Made by a program: the position numbers and the translations under genes. From contig JACUUC010000005.1 in assembly GCA_014859445.1 (NCBI GenBank), positions 1 to 64,000 of the forward strand: DNA of 64,000 nucleotides, in the 5' to 3' direction. Positions 24,897 through 34,824 of the stretch are shown here, in pieces (positions within the stretch are counted from its first letter, which is position 1; each line of letters starts with the position of its first letter). This DNA is from Bacterioplanes sp. (GTDB lineage Bacteria > Pseudomonadota > Gammaproteobacteria > Pseudomonadales > Oceanobacteraceae). The notes beneath the pieces are model-generated. The model saw nothing but the letters and a program-made list of their open reading frames with translations. It had not been told where the DNA came from and did not search any database.

Positions 24897-26303
24897 CACT
24901 TTCAAGTGCTCGTTTAAAAAACGCCCATGTGGATCAAGCTCGTTTCGCACGCGTTTGAAATCGCTAAAACGATCGTAACGTGCCGCCATTTCATTGGCTT
25001 TTAAACTGTGAATTTTGCCCCAGTGTGGCCGGCCATCGTACTTCCAGAAAATCGGTTCAATGGCGGCAAAATAGCGCTTGTAATCTTTGTCATGAAAATT
25101 ATGACAGCTGATGGCGAAGCCATCGCGTTGATAGAAGGGACTGAGCCAAATGTCATCCGCTTGCACATAACGTGCTTCAATGGGAAAGATAATGGGCAGA
25201 CGCTGTTTTTTGATGGTGTCTAGAATTTCACGCAAGCACGCAGGCCCTACGTCGGCCGGTACCACGTACTCCATTTCGTTAAAGCGAATGTCGCGCACGT
25301 TGCCAAAAATGTCATTCGACTGACCATAGCGGGTTTCGGGTTTGACCGTGCTGGCACCATAGTTGACCAGCCAACTGCGGGCAAACGGCATGTAGTCAAT
25401 CATATTCGACATCATGCGAAACGCTTCATAGGCATCGCCTGCGGGTTCTTGGTAGTCTGCTGGAATGTCACTGGCGTCGATTTTGTCGATGGTAATGCCT
25501 AGCATGTATTTGCTGTTCGGCAAGGCAAACATTTCATAGTGGCGATGCGCATCACGCAATTCTTCGGCGCGCGCTAAGCCTTCTTCTTCCGACATCATCC
25601 AGCTGTGCTCGCGGAGATAATAAGCAGGCTCAGTACGAATAGTGGCTTGGCTAATCACACCCAATGCGCCAAGGTGATTGCCTGCGGCTTGAAAGATATC
25701 TTTATGATGACTTTGACTGCACTCAATGATCTCACCTTGTGCGCTAATGATGCGCAGTTGCTGGGCATGAGTGGACATACTGCCTAGGTGTTTGCCGGTG
25801 CCATGTGTTGATGTGGCAATCGCGCCAGAATACGACTGGCTATCAATGTCGGACATGTTAATGAGCGACATATTGTGTTGCCATAAGGCTTGCCCTAAGG
25901 TCGATAATCGTGTCCCGCCCCAAACCGTTACTTGGTGGTTGTCGTGATCAATCTGTTCAACACCACGTAAGCGTGCCAGTGACAATAAGGTTTGGTCGGT
26001 GGGTACTAAGGCACTGAAACTGTGGCCCGCGCCCACCATACGGATGTTGTGTTGGCTGTTGCGTAAACCCTGGATCAATTCCTCTTCGTTACGCGGTACC
26101 CAGCGACGATTTGGCTGACACGACTGATTGCCTGACCAATTGCTCCATGGCAGTACGTGTTCGCCTTGGTCATTAATAATGCCCAGTGGTTCATCGGGTT
26201 GGCTGGGTTTTTGTGAACACGCTACGCCAGTGGTTGCCAATGCGCTCAAGCCGGCCGCTTTTAATAGATTGCGGCGGCTCAGTGGAATGCGGTCAAAGTT
26301 CAT
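24879..26303 (-). CDS. Tat-exported FAD-linked aldonolactone oxidase-like protein
   Basis: A 474-residue flavoprotein of the VAO/ALO family. A twin-arginine signal (SRRNLLKAAGLSALA) precedes Cys29, which could be lipidated (weak lipobox). The FAD domain has MVGAGHSFSALV, whose His94 is the usual site of covalent flavin attachment, and ATSTHGTGKHLGSMS. HWGKIHSL near the C terminus is typical of D-arabinono-1,4-lactone/sugar-alcohol oxidases. It sits 2 bases after a cytochrome c5-like gene, so the flavin probably passes electrons to that cytochrome in the periplasm. Substrate unknown. Confidence 0.85.
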   Translation of the reverse strand: MNFDRIPLSRRNLLKAAGLSALATTGVACSQKPSQPDEPLGIINDQGEHVLPWSNWSGNQSCQPNRRWVPRNEEELIQGLRNSQHNIRMVGAGHSFSALVPTDQTLLSLARLRGVEQIDHDNHQVTVWGGTRLSTLGQALWQHNMSLINMSDIDSQSYSGAIATSTHGTGKHLGSMSTHAQQLRIISAQGEIIECSQSHHKDIFQAAGNHLGALGVISQATIRTEPAYYLREHSWMMSEEEGLARAEELRDAHRHYEMFALPNSKYMLGITIDKIDASDIPADYQEPAGDAYEAFRMMSNMIDYMPFARSWLVNYGASTVKPETRYGQSNDIFGNVRDIRFNEMEYVVPADVGPACLREILDTIKKQRLPIIFPIEARYVQADDIWLSPFYQRDGFAISCHNFHDKDYKRYFAAIEPIFWKYDGRPHWGKIHSLKANEMAARYDRFSDFKRVRNELDPHGRFLNEHLKVLFGIA

Positions 26304-26305
26304 GA

Positions 26306-26605
26306 TTATTTGGCCTCAGTCATGTACAAAATGATGTCACGTAGGTCGTCGATCGTGCATTCGGAACAGGTACCCATGGGGGGCATGTTACCGGCACCAC
26401 GTACCGCATTGGTCACCAGTGTATTGAGCCCTTTGCGTTGCACGATCGGTGCCCAGTCGGCTGAAAAGGCTTGGGGGGCATTGGAGGCGCTGACGGCGTG
26501 ACAGCCAGAGCAATAAATATCGTATAGTTCTTGTGTGTAGTCATCACTCAACGCATGAGTGCTAAGTGTGAGCATCAGGGCAGTAAATAGGTGTTTTCTT
26601 ATCAT
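26306..26605 (-). CDS. Periplasmic cytochrome c5-like protein
   Basis: A 99-residue protein with a signal peptide (MIRKHLFTALMLTLSTHA) and one haem c site, Cys32 to His36 in YCSGCH. NMPPMGTCSEC gives the distal Met ligand and the extra Cys pair characteristic of cytochrome c5. The frame is open to 26767, but the ATG at 26605 has a GAGGAG seven bases upstream. It is followed by the flavin oxidase 2 bases later: a likely electron acceptor for that enzyme. Confidence 0.9.
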   Translation of the reverse strand: MIRKHLFTALMLTLSTHALSDDYTQELYDIYCSGCHAVSASNAPQAFSADWAPIVQRKGLNTLVTNAVRGAGNMPPMGTCSECTIDDLRDIILYMTEAK

Positions 26606-26666
26606 TATCAGACTCCTCACGAGAGTCATAGAATAACTAAAACAAAACGATAGTACAACTTTCTCG

Positions 26667-27458
26667 CTAGGGGTGTTTGGTCTGAGGGGAGTCCTGCAAT
26701 AAATAGCGCGATTCAACGTTGGGCATATCCCAAGCGGGTGACCACGCTTGGCGCTGTAAATACTCATCTACTCGGCTAAGAGCGATGCCCTGAGGGGTTA
26801 GGGAGGGAAGGGCGTGTTCGAGAAAATCGAGTGTTTCGGGATACGGGTGGCCGATTAACACGACATAACCATGCTGCTTGGCGTGACGAAGGGCTCGTTG
26901 AAATTGTGCCTCGATGGCGTCTGCTGAGCGTTCGTGATCAAGAAAAACATGCCGAACTAACGTCGGAATGCCATGTTGGCGAGCAAGGTCGGCGGCGACA
27001 CTGTCGGCATGGGTTAGGCTGTCGACAAAAAACAATCCGTGTTGCTGTACGACCTCTAATACGGCATTCATGGCGTGTTCGTGGCGCGTGAAGTGGCTGC
27101 CCATGTGGTTATTAACGCCGGTCGCAAATGGCACGGCATGAAGGCTGTCTATTATCGACTGTTGCAACTCCAGCGCTGGCATGTGGGTGTGGAGCGCGCC
27201 GGGTCCCAGCGCGACGCCACTGCCATTTTCCATGGGCGCGTGCAGCATGACGCCATGACCTAACGCGTAGGCTTGTTCGGCCAAGGGTCGGGCATACGGC
27301 GTGTGGGGCAATACGGCGACAGTGAGTGGGCCTGGCAACGCCAGTGTGCGTTGGCCCAATTCTCGGTTGTTGCCTAAGTCATCAATGATGATCAGCAGTT
27401 CACTGGCGTGTGTGGTACTCATGCTCCAGCACAGTATGGAGGTCAGCAACCATTTCAC
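26667..27458 (-). CDS. yibQ: Divergent polysaccharide deacetylase (YibQ family)
   Basis: A 263-residue periplasmic protein of the DUF610/YibQ family, with a NodB-like fold. LLIIIDDLGNN and GVNNHMGSHFTRH are family blocks with potential metal-binding Asp and His; IGHPYPETLDFL is also conserved. The GTG at 27458 forms GTGA with the ctpA stop and starts a clean signal peptide (VKWLLTSILCWSMSTTHA). An ATG at 27506 would lengthen the protein inside ctpA. gpmI-envC-ctpA-yibQ is a known order in Pseudomonas. Role in the envelope is likely, substrate unknown. Confidence 0.87.
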   Translation of the reverse strand: MKWLLTSILCWSMSTTHASELLIIIDDLGNNRELGQRTLALPGPLTVAVLPHTPYARPLAEQAYALGHGVMLHAPMENGSGVALGPGALHTHMPALELQQSIIDSLHAVPFATGVNNHMGSHFTRHEHAMNAVLEVVQQHGLFFVDSLTHADSVAADLARQHGIPTLVRHVFLDHERSADAIEAQFQRALRHAKQHGYVVLIGHPYPETLDFLEHALPSLTPQGIALSRVDEYLQRQAWSPAWDMPNVESRYLLQDSPQTKHP

Positions 27459-28768
27459 GGCTGTGTCGACGTTGGGGTGCGTGTTTGCGGTGCCAGCAGT
27501 GCCCATCCTCTTAATAGCGTATGTGCTTCGTATAATTGGAAATCTTTTCTCATCAGCTCATCACTGGCGCGTTGTTCGCTGTCGTCGTTCGTATCGTCTT
27601 TCTCTCTGCCGTTACTGAGGTGACCAGGCAGGTCGGCTTCTTTGTAAAAACGTTGTTTTTTTGGCGTCACATCACTTTGTTCAATCCAAATGTCGGGCGT
27701 GATGCCTTGCGCTTGAATAGAGCGACCTTTGGGTGTGAAGTAGCGTGCCGTGGTGAGTTTGATGGCTTTGTCATGAGTGATTGGCAACACACTTTGCACG
27801 GAGCCTTTACCAAAGCTTTGGGTGCCGACAATGACCGCGCGTTGATGATCCTGTAGCGCGCCCGCGACAATTTCGGAAGCGGATGCTGAGCCGCCATTAA
27901 TCAGCACTACCACAGGGTAATCGGCCGCAGGCGTTTGCTCGGTGGCTTCAAAGTACAGTTCGGCATCCTCGCTACGGCCTTCGGTATAGACAATCAGTCC
28001 TTCGCTGATGAAGGCATCGGTGACATCAACCGCGGCATCGAGTACGCCGCCAGGGTTGTTGCGTAAATCCAAAATCAGCCCTTTGAGGGGTGTTGTTTCT
28101 GCTTGCCACGAGGTGAGTATGTTCACCAAATCAGGCCCTGTTCGCTCCTGGAATTGGGTGATACGGACGTAGCCAATATCATTCCGCAATCGTTCACTGC
28201 GCACACTAGCCACTTTGATTTCCGCGCGGACAAGGGTAAACGATAAAATGTCTGCTTCACCACTGCGGCGTATTTCTACGTCGATGCTGGTACCTGGCTC
28301 GCCGCGCATGCGATTAATGGCATCGTTTAATGACATGCCTAAGACGGGTTCTTGGTCGAGGCTGATGATTAAATCACCAGACAGGATGCCGGCTTGCTGT
28401 GCGGGTGTGTCATCAATAGGGGAAACAACGCGAATCAAGCCATCTTCCATACCCACTTCAATGCCAAGGCCACCAAATTTTCCGGAGGTATTTTCTTGCA
28501 GGTCGCTGAAGTCTTCTGGTTCAAGATACGCAGAGTGTGGATCGAGTTCGGAAAGCATGCCTTTGATGGCGTATTCCAGTAACGTTTTATCATCCACAGG
28601 TTCAACGTAAAAACTGCGAATACGTTCAAATACTTCCGTAAAGGTGCGCAGTTCGTTGAGTGGCAAAACGGCTGGTGTCGATGACTGGCTGGTCTCGTCA
28701 GCACTAACGGGAATGGCGAGTAGGCCCGTAGCAAGCACGAATGAAGCAATCCAAGTCATGATATTCAT
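27455..28768 (-). CDS. ctpA: Carboxyl-terminal processing protease (S41)
   Basis: A 437-residue periplasmic serine protease with a signal peptide (about 1-23), a PDZ domain (about 95-175) and the S41 catalytic domain. The nucleophile Ser is in NGGSASASEIVAGAL and the Lys in GTQSFGKGSVQ. ILDLRNNPGGVLDAAV is a core block. Homologues trim peptidoglycan hydrolases with a lipoprotein adaptor. It sits between envC, a hydrolase activator, and yibQ. Confidence 0.93.
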   Translation of the reverse strand: MNIMTWIASFVLATGLLAIPVSADETSQSSTPAVLPLNELRTFTEVFERIRSFYVEPVDDKTLLEYAIKGMLSELDPHSAYLEPEDFSDLQENTSGKFGGLGIEVGMEDGLIRVVSPIDDTPAQQAGILSGDLIISLDQEPVLGMSLNDAINRMRGEPGTSIDVEIRRSGEADILSFTLVRAEIKVASVRSERLRNDIGYVRITQFQERTGPDLVNILTSWQAETTPLKGLILDLRNNPGGVLDAAVDVTDAFISEGLIVYTEGRSEDAELYFEATEQTPAADYPVVVLINGGSASASEIVAGALQDHQRAVIVGTQSFGKGSVQSVLPITHDKAIKLTTARYFTPKGRSIQAQGITPDIWIEQSDVTPKKQRFYKEADLPGHLSNGREKDDTNDDSEQRASDELMRKDFQLYEAHTLLRGWALLAPQTRTPTSTQP

Positions 28769-28841
28769 ACGGTGTACTCAACTCTGTAAAAACGATGGAG
28801 GTGTCGCAGTAATGCACAAAGGCGCTTAGCATCGCATACTT

Positions 28842-29969
28842 TTAACGCCGTTGCAGCCATGCTGCAGGATCTTGTGGTTTGCCTTTGTGGCGGATTTCAA
28901 AATACAGTTGTGCTTGCTCGGTACTGCTGCTTCGACCGCTACTGGCGAGAATGTCGCCTTGATTGACCCATGTTCCAACGTCGCGGAATAGGGTTTGATT
29001 GTGAGCGTATAAACTCAAATACCCTTCACCATGATCCAAAATAATGACTAAGCCAAAACCGCGTAACCAATCGGCAAACACCACTTGGCCGTGATGAATG
29101 GCTTGCACGGTTTGACCTTCGCTGGTACGCATTAACCAACCTTCCCAGCGTACACGAGTCTGCGGATCGCGTTGACCAAAGGCGCCCACAACGCGTGCGT
29201 TGTTTACCGGTTGCGGTAGTTTACCGCGGAGTTGACGAAAGGGGCGTTCGTCGTTACGCCGTGCGCTGTTGGCCAGCAACGTGGACACCTCATTTAGGAG
29301 TTGTTCGAGTCGTTGTTGGTCGGCTTCTTTTCGTCGCAGTGACTGCTGTTCGCTCTGCATTTGCTGCGCCAGTTGAGTCAACAGCCGCTGTTGTTGCTTT
29401 TGGCGTGTTTGGCGTTCACGACTTTGTTGTAACAGTCTGGCTTCGGTGGCTCGCAACTGTTGCTCTTGTGCGACAATGATCTCGCTCAGCCGATTCAGTC
29501 GATCGAGTTCAGCAAGGATAACGCGTATGCGTTCAACGCGGGCTTCATTGAAATACGCAAAATAGCGCATGGTACGTTGTGCCTGTTGAGGGTCGTCTTG
29601 ATCCAATAGCAATTTAATGGGGCTTTGCTCCCCCATTTTATGGGCCGCTTGAATCTGTTCAATCAGGTATTGGCGATGTTGCTGTTGCAGTTGCTGGAGC
29701 TGTCCCTGCTCCAGTCGTAGCTTTTTTAGGCGCTGTTGTTCCTCGTTCAGTTGCGTGCGTGTGGTGTCGATTTGGCGATTGATGTCAGAGATAGCGATAT
29801 CGGATTGCCGTAACGCTTGATCCAATTGGCTGTATTCGTCTTTAGCGCTATTCAGCCATTGTTGCAGTTGTTGAATTTCTTTTTGCAATTCCGCCAAGCG
29901 ACGTTCATCGTCAGCCAATACACTACTAATGGATAACCAAACCAGCAACAGAACGAGAGTAACGCGCAT
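28842..29969 (-). CDS. envC: Murein hydrolase activator EnvC
   Basis: A 375-residue periplasmic protein: signal peptide (1-19), a long Gln/Leu-rich coiled coil (about 20-235) and a C-terminal LytM domain (about 255-370). The LytM metal ligands are missing (WEGWLMRT in place of the first His/Asp motif), as in E. coli EnvC, which activates AmiA and AmiB at the division site rather than cutting peptidoglycan itself. One base separates it from gpmI. Confidence 0.93.
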   Translation of the reverse strand: MRVTLVLLLVWLSISSVLADDERRLAELQKEIQQLQQWLNSAKDEYSQLDQALRQSDIAISDINRQIDTTRTQLNEEQQRLKKLRLEQGQLQQLQQQHRQYLIEQIQAAHKMGEQSPIKLLLDQDDPQQAQRTMRYFAYFNEARVERIRVILAELDRLNRLSEIIVAQEQQLRATEARLLQQSRERQTRQKQQQRLLTQLAQQMQSEQQSLRRKEADQQRLEQLLNEVSTLLANSARRNDERPFRQLRGKLPQPVNNARVVGAFGQRDPQTRVRWEGWLMRTSEGQTVQAIHHGQVVFADWLRGFGLVIILDHGEGYLSLYAHNQTLFRDVGTWVNQGDILASSGRSSSTEQAQLYFEIRHKGKPQDPAAWLQRR

Positions 29970-29970
29970 A

Positions 29971-31515
29971 TTAGCCCTTGCTGGATAACAGGCTTTGTCC
30001 TGTCATCTCGGTTGGTTGTGGCACATCCATCATCGACAACAAGGTTGGTGCAATATCACACAGGCGACCTTGGTTGAGTGTAATGGGTTGTGGACGCTGA
30101 TGAACGTAAATCAAGTCAACTGGACCGGTAGTATGTTGCGTCATGGCGCGACCTTGGTCGTCGAGCATTTGTTCGGCATTGCCGTGATCGGCAGTAATTA
30201 AACACTCACCACCGACTTCTAATAGCGCATCGGTAACGCGCTGAAGGCATGTATCGATGCATTCAGCCGCTTTGATAGCGGCTTCGTAAACGCCGGTGTG
30301 GCCGACCATGTCGCCGTTAGCAAAGTTACAGACAATCAGGTCATATTGTTTGCTTTTGATCGCCTCGACCAGTTTGTCGGTGACTTCGGGAGCACTCATT
30401 TCGGGTTGCAAGTCGTAAGTGGCGACATCAGGAGAGCTGACTAAAATACGCGTTTCACCAGGGTATTCTTGTTCACGGCCACCCGAAAAAAAGAAGGTGA
30501 CGTGAGCGTATTTTTCCGTTTCAGCAATGCGTAGTTGGGTCATGCCCAAATCACTGACGTATTCGCCTAAGCCTTGGCTGAGTGTTGCTGGTGGATAGGC
30601 GCAGCTGGCGTTAATGCTGGCCGCGTATTCGGTCAGCATGACGAAATCGGCCAGTTGTGGCCGCACAGGGCGCTCAAAGCCTTTGAATTCATCGCCTTCC
30701 ACAAACGCACGGGTGAGTTCACGAGCGCGATCGGGCCGGAAGTTAAAGAAAATAACACTGTCACCATCGCGTACCTGAGCATCGTTGTTGCCAATGCGAG
30801 TCGCTTTGACGAACTCATCATTTTCGTCACGGGCATAGGCGGCTTGCAAACCCTCGATACCGCTGTCAGCAACAAAATCGCCATGACCTTCGGTCATTAA
30901 GCGATAACCGGCAGCAACACGCTCCCAGCGATTGTCGCGATCCATCGAATAGAAACGACCAATGAGGGTGGCTAAGCGGCCACTGCCCAATTGTTGATAC
31001 GCCTCTTCGATTAAGCGAATGGACGGTTCGGCAGAGCGCGGTGGCATGTCGCGACCATCTAAAATACCGTGCACAAACGATTGTTCGACACCGCGTTCAT
31101 GCGCCATCGCCATCAGAGCGAGTAAGTGTTGTTCGTGGCTGTGAACACCGCCAGGAGACAGTAAACCAACAAAATGCACGCGACCACCTTGGGCTTTGGC
31201 TCGATCCATGGCCTGAGTTAGGGCCGGATTTTGTTGCAGTTCGCCATCGTCAATGGCTTTGTTAATGCGGGTGTAATTTTGGTAAACGATACGCCCTGCA
31301 CCCAAATTCATGTGGCCCACTTCGGAATTACCCATTTGGCCATCCGGTAAGCCCACGGCAGCGCCCGAGGTCTGGATTAAGGCATTTGGATATTGCTGTA
31401 ACAAGCGATCCCATGTTGGCGTATTGGCATTGGCAATGGCGTTGTAATCGGTGGCGTCGCGATGACCCCAGCCATCTAAAATAATTAAAGCCGTCGGAAC
31501 AGGGCGTGCATTCAT
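29971..31515 (-). CDS. gpmI: 2,3-bisphosphoglycerate-independent phosphoglycerate mutase
   Basis: A 514-residue glycolytic enzyme of the alkaline-phosphatase superfamily using two Mn2+. [10 protein letters not shown] holds the first metal Asp and [15 protein letters not shown] the phosphorylated Ser64. [14 protein letters not shown] and [14 protein letters not shown] carry further metal ligands. Length matches the family. It is first in gpmI-envC-ctpA-yibQ and divergent from the yibN-like gene. Confidence 0.97.
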   Translation of the reverse strand: MNARPVPTALIILDGWGHRDATDYNAIANANTPTWDRLLQQYPNALIQTSGAAVGLPDGQMGNSEVGHMNLGAGRIVYQNYTRINKAIDDGELQQNPALTQAMDRAKAQGGRVHFVGLLSPGGVHSHEQHLLALMAMAHERGVEQSFVHGILDGRDMPPRSAEPSIRLIEEAYQQLGSGRLATLIGRFYSMDRDNRWERVAAGYRLMTEGHGDFVADSGIEGLQAAYARDENDEFVKATRIGNNDAQVRDGDSVIFFNFRPDRARELTRAFVEGDEFKGFERPVRPQLADFVMLTEYAASINASCAYPPATLSQGLGEYVSDLGMTQLRIAETEKYAHVTFFFSGGREQEYPGETRILVSSPDVATYDLQPEMSAPEVTDKLVEAIKSKQYDLIVCNFANGDMVGHTGVYEAAIKAAECIDTCLQRVTDALLEVGGECLITADHGNAEQMLDDQGRAMTQHTTGPVDLIYVHQRPQPITLNQGRLCDIAPTLLSMMDVPQPTEMTGQSLLSSKG

Positions 31516-31668
31516 GTGGCAAACTCACACTAGGTTAACGATTTTGTGATTGTACCCTATGCCATGCCATGGGACACGTTTCTGACAAGAAAAGTGTACG
31601 CGGGCGGTGGTTAGGCTGCTGTACAGCGGTTATACTGCCTGACTTTATTACCAATGATGACGGATATT

Positions 31669-32082
31669 ATGACTCAACTTTTTGATTTCATTGGCAACAA
31701 CGTGGTGTTGGTGTCGATCTGGATGGGTTTTGTATTTTTGCTGTTGTGGGACAACAAGCGTCGCAGTGGTGCGACGGTATCCACCAGTGATGCCATTCGC
31801 ATGATCAACAAAGAAAACGCCGTGGTGTTGGATATTCGCGAGCAAAAAGACTTTTCCGCAGGGCACATTGCCAATGCCATGCACATTCCTTATGCCAGCC
31901 TAGCCACTCGCTTGAGTGAATTGAACACGCATAAAGAACAACCCATTATTTTGGTCTGTAAAAGTGGCCAAACAGTGGGTATGGCTGGGAAAATGCTGCG
32001 TGAAAAAGGATTCAATGCCATCCGTATGCAGGGTGGTATGATGGAGTGGACTGGGCAAAACTTACCGGTAGTCAGAAAATAA
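31669..32082 (+). CDS. yibN: Membrane-anchored rhodanese (YibN-like)
   Basis: A 137-residue protein with an N-terminal membrane anchor (about 9-28) and a rhodanese domain: VVLDIREQKDFSAGHI and the active-site loop LVCKSGQTVG with the catalytic Cys. The frame opens at ATG 31654, but ATG 31669 has GGA at good spacing and matches relatives. It precedes secB by 19 bases, an order also seen in E. coli. Sulfur transfer is possible; the actual role is unsettled. Confidence 0.88.
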   Translation: MTQLFDFIGNNVVLVSIWMGFVFLLLWDNKRRSGATVSTSDAIRMINKENAVVLDIREQKDFSAGHIANAMHIPYASLATRLSELNTHKEQPIILVCKSGQTVGMAGKMLREKGFNAIRMQGGMMEWTGQNLPVVRK

Positions 32083-32101
32083 TATTTTTTAAGGAACGAA
32101 C

Positions 32102-32587
32102 ATGGCCGACAATCAACAGCCTCAATTTGCATTACAGCGCATTTACTTGAAAGACGCGTCTTTTGAAGCACCTAATACGCCAAACGCGTTCACCAAAGCG
32201 TGGAAGCCCGAGATTCAATTGGATCTGAATAGCAGTGCGCGCAAACTCGATGAGCAGCACTACGAAGTATCGGTTAAAGTGACCATTACGGCGAAAAATG
32301 AAGAAGAAACCGCGTTTCTAGTAGAGATTGTTCAGTGTGGTTTGTTTGCCATGGTGAACATTCCTGAGAATCAATTACAGCCTATGCTGGGTGCCATGTG
32401 CCCAAATATTTTGTTTCCCTATTTGCGTGAAACGGTTGATTCATTCGTCACCAAAGGTGGCTTCCCTGCGTTGATGCTGGCTCCAATCAATTTTGATGCT
32501 TTGTATCAGCAGCGTGTGCAGCAGGCGCAGCAGCAAGCCGAAGCGGCCGCGGAACCCGCCGCAGACAATGCAGAAACAACGCATTAA
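32102..32587 (+). CDS. secB: Protein-export chaperone SecB
   Basis: A 161-residue cytosolic chaperone that keeps precursors unfolded and hands them to SecA. IYLKDASFEAPNTP, the hydrophobic segment GLFAMVNIPE and LFPYLRETVDSFVTKGGFP are standard SecB blocks; the tail is Gln/Ala-rich. AAGGAA precedes the ATG. Confidence 0.96.
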   Translation: MADNQQPQFALQRIYLKDASFEAPNTPNAFTKAWKPEIQLDLNSSARKLDEQHYEVSVKVTITAKNEEETAFLVEIVQCGLFAMVNIPENQLQPMLGAMCPNILFPYLRETVDSFVTKGGFPALMLAPINFDALYQQRVQQAQQQAEAAAEPAADNAETTH

Positions 32588-32638
32588 GCATTAACGGCCT
32601 CTGCAGCATGCGCGCCATGACTGTAGGGGCTTGTTAGT

Positions 32639-33103
32639 TCATTGACCGCCAGCAAACCCTTGCTGCCGCCATGCTTCGTAAACCATCACCGCAACACAAT
32701 TCGATAGGTTCATGCTACGGCTATCGGCCATCATCGGCAGGCGTAACCAATCTTGCTGCTCTATGCGTAAGCGGATGTCCTCGGGCAAGCCGCGTGTTTC
32801 CGGGCCAAACAGTAAATAATCGCCTTTTGTAAATGCAACGTCTGCATGACAGCGTTGGCCTTTGGTGGTCAGGGCAAACAGTCGTTGCGGTTGCTGATCG
32901 GCAATAAAGGCATCGTAATTCTCATGCACATGCAGGTTGGCCCATTCGTGATAATCCAACCCAGCACGACGTAGACTTTTTTCTTCTAAATCGAACCCAA
33001 GTGGTTTGATTAAGTGCAACTGACAGCCTGTGTTGGCACACAGTCGAATAATATTTCCGGTATTGGGTGGAATTTCAGGCTCGAATAACACGATATGGAA
33101 CAT
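32639..33103 (-). CDS. trmL: tRNA (cytidine/uridine-2'-O-)-methyltransferase
   Basis: A 154-residue SPOUT methyltransferase that methylates the wobble nucleotide ribose of tRNA-Leu isoacceptors. Conserved blocks are [32 protein letters not shown] and [18 protein letters not shown], the SAM-binding trefoil knot. The frame is open to 33142 but the ATG at 33103 ([11 protein letters not shown]) matches the family. Convergent with secB. Confidence 0.94.
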   Translation of the reverse strand: MFHIVLFEPEIPPNTGNIIRLCANTGCQLHLIKPLGFDLEEKSLRRAGLDYHEWANLHVHENYDAFIADQQPQRLFALTTKGQRCHADVAFTKGDYLLFGPETRGLPEDIRLRIEQQDWLRLPMMADSRSMNLSNCVAVMVYEAWRQQGFAGGQ

Positions 33104-33278
33104 AGTCTGGCTGCCGAATAATTGACGAAAAGGAATATTCACACTACATCTTAAAGCGTAGAGAAACCGTTAGCTTGCGTTGAAGCAAGGTAATCGGGTT
33201 ATACTCTGGCGTAATATGTCGTAGTGATTTGTTACATTATACAAGAAAGTCATATCATTCAGCATTATAGGGAAGCCC

Positions 33279-34214
33279 ATGCGTTGGCCTTGGCAGCGTA
33301 AAACAACATCAGCCGAACTCGTATTGGGTATCGAACTGCATCAACAGCAAACCTTTGCTGTGGTCAGAAACGCCCATGGTGTCATCGCCTGTTATCGTCC
33401 CGCGGTCGATGAACAAGGCACGGCGGGCCTAGAAGCTTGGTTACGCGCTCATCAATGGCAGCATCTTGATACCACCCTGTCATTGGACCCTCAAGATTAC
33501 GAAACCCATCTGATTGAAGCACCGAACGTTGCTGACGATGAACTGAACGATGCCGTGCGTTTTCGCATGAAAGACGTGCTGTCTCAGCCTGTTGAGCAAT
33601 GTGTGTTGCAAACGTTTCGCTTGGCCGATGATGCCTATCGTGGTCGCTCGTCGATGGCGATGGTGGTGGCGACACGACGAGATTGGGTGCAGCAATGGGT
33701 ACATTGGTGTGAACAGCAGTGCCTGAATTTACAAGCCATCACGATTGCCGAGTTAAGTTTGTTACACATCGTCGGCCAGCTGGAGCCAGAAACGAGCGTG
33801 GGCGTGTTGCGTTTGAATGGCAGCGATAGCGTCCTGTATGTGTATCAAAACGGCAGTCTGTATTTGACTCGGAAGCTGGAAGTGGGTGCGGACGCACTGA
33901 CGCCCATGGCCAATGACGGTGCTTTTGAATTGGTCAATGATCCTCAATTCGATCGCTTGACCTTAGAAATGCAGCGCTCTCTGGATTATTTCGAGAGTCA
34001 GTTGGGTGTGGGGGCGATTGGTCAAGTATGGGTGCTGCTGCCCGATCATCAGCCAGACGATTCACGTCTAGTGGAGTTGGAACAAGTGCTGAATTTGCCA
34101 GTACGGACGCTCTCGTTAGAAACCCAATTTAATCACAGTGAGGATGGTTTGCCACTGACGGCCTCCTTGGTAACGGCATTGGGGGCGAGCTTAAGCTATG
34201 AGCTGGACGATTAA
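33279..34214 (+). CDS. mshI: MSHA biogenesis protein MshI (PilM-like)
   Basis: A 311-residue cytoplasmic protein of the PilM/actin-like group, first gene of the MSHA pilus locus. It has no membrane segment. VLGIELHQQQTFAVVR, NDAVRFRMKDVLSQP and QRSLDYFESQLG fit MshI. AGGGAAG lies before the ATG. By analogy with PilM it should connect the pilus ATPase to the inner-membrane proteins encoded next. Its 3' end overlaps the next gene by 17 bases. Confidence 0.85.
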   Translation: MRWPWQRKTTSAELVLGIELHQQQTFAVVRNAHGVIACYRPAVDEQGTAGLEAWLRAHQWQHLDTTLSLDPQDYETHLIEAPNVADDELNDAVRFRMKDVLSQPVEQCVLQTFRLADDAYRGRSSMAMVVATRRDWVQQWVHWCEQQCLNLQAITIAELSLLHIVGQLEPETSVGVLRLNGSDSVLYVYQNGSLYLTRKLEVGADALTPMANDGAFELVNDPQFDRLTLEMQRSLDYFESQLGVGAIGQVWVLLPDHQPDDSRLVELEQVLNLPVRTLSLETQFNHSEDGLPLTASLVTALGASLSYELDD

Positions 34215-34824
34215 ACAACGCATCGACTTTTATTTGCCCGAATTTCGGCCACCGCTATTGCCACGCCGTATTCGTTTGTTGTTGTTGGGTTTGTTGTTAC
34301 ATGCCGCTATCTTATTGCTGGTCACCCTAGCGTTGGCGGTCATGATTCGATACCAACATCAACAAGGGTTGACACTACAAGCACAGCAGCAACCGCTGGA
34401 GCAAGCGATTGCCGAGCAGCGTGCGCTGCGCCCCCCGTTGGTGGAAGACGCTCAGTTATTACAGCAACGGCAGCAAGCACGAGAGCAATTGCAGTCGGCG
34501 CAATCGGTGCTGATGTATTTAAGCCGCCAGCAATTGCAAGACAGTCAACGTTTTACGCCCTTGGTGATGCAGCTGGCTGAACAGGACATTGCCGGTATTT
34601 GGTTGACGGAATTTTCGGTAACACAACAAGGCCGTGCCATTGCGTTGTACGGATACGTCGATCAACCAGCAAAGTTATCGCGTTATGTCAGCACCTTATT
34701 GGCTCGTCCGGCCTATCAAGGCAGAGCATTTCGGGTGGTGGATGTGAAACAAAGTGAACACGCGTGGATGGCATTTGAATTGAATAGCGAAGCCCGTGTG
34801 CAAGCAGCAGGATCTCAACCATGA
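34198..34824 (+). CDS. mshI2: MSHA biogenesis protein, PilN-like (MshI2)
   Basis: A 208-residue protein with one N-terminal membrane segment (about 26-50), then a Gln-rich coiled coil and an alpha/beta domain, the plan of PilN/GspL-C. It follows mshI and precedes mshJ with an ATGA overlap. In relatives the second half of an MshI-type protein is encoded separately as here. It should form the inner-membrane assembly platform with MshJ. Confidence 0.78.
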   Translation: MSWTIKQRIDFYLPEFRPPLLPRRIRLLLLGLLLHAAILLLVTLALAVMIRYQHQQGLTLQAQQQPLEQAIAEQRALRPPLVEDAQLLQQRQQAREQLQSAQSVLMYLSRQQLQDSQRFTPLVMQLAEQDIAGIWLTEFSVTQQGRAIALYGYVDQPAKLSRYVSTLLARPAYQGRAFRVVDVKQSEHAWMAFELNSEARVQAAGSQP

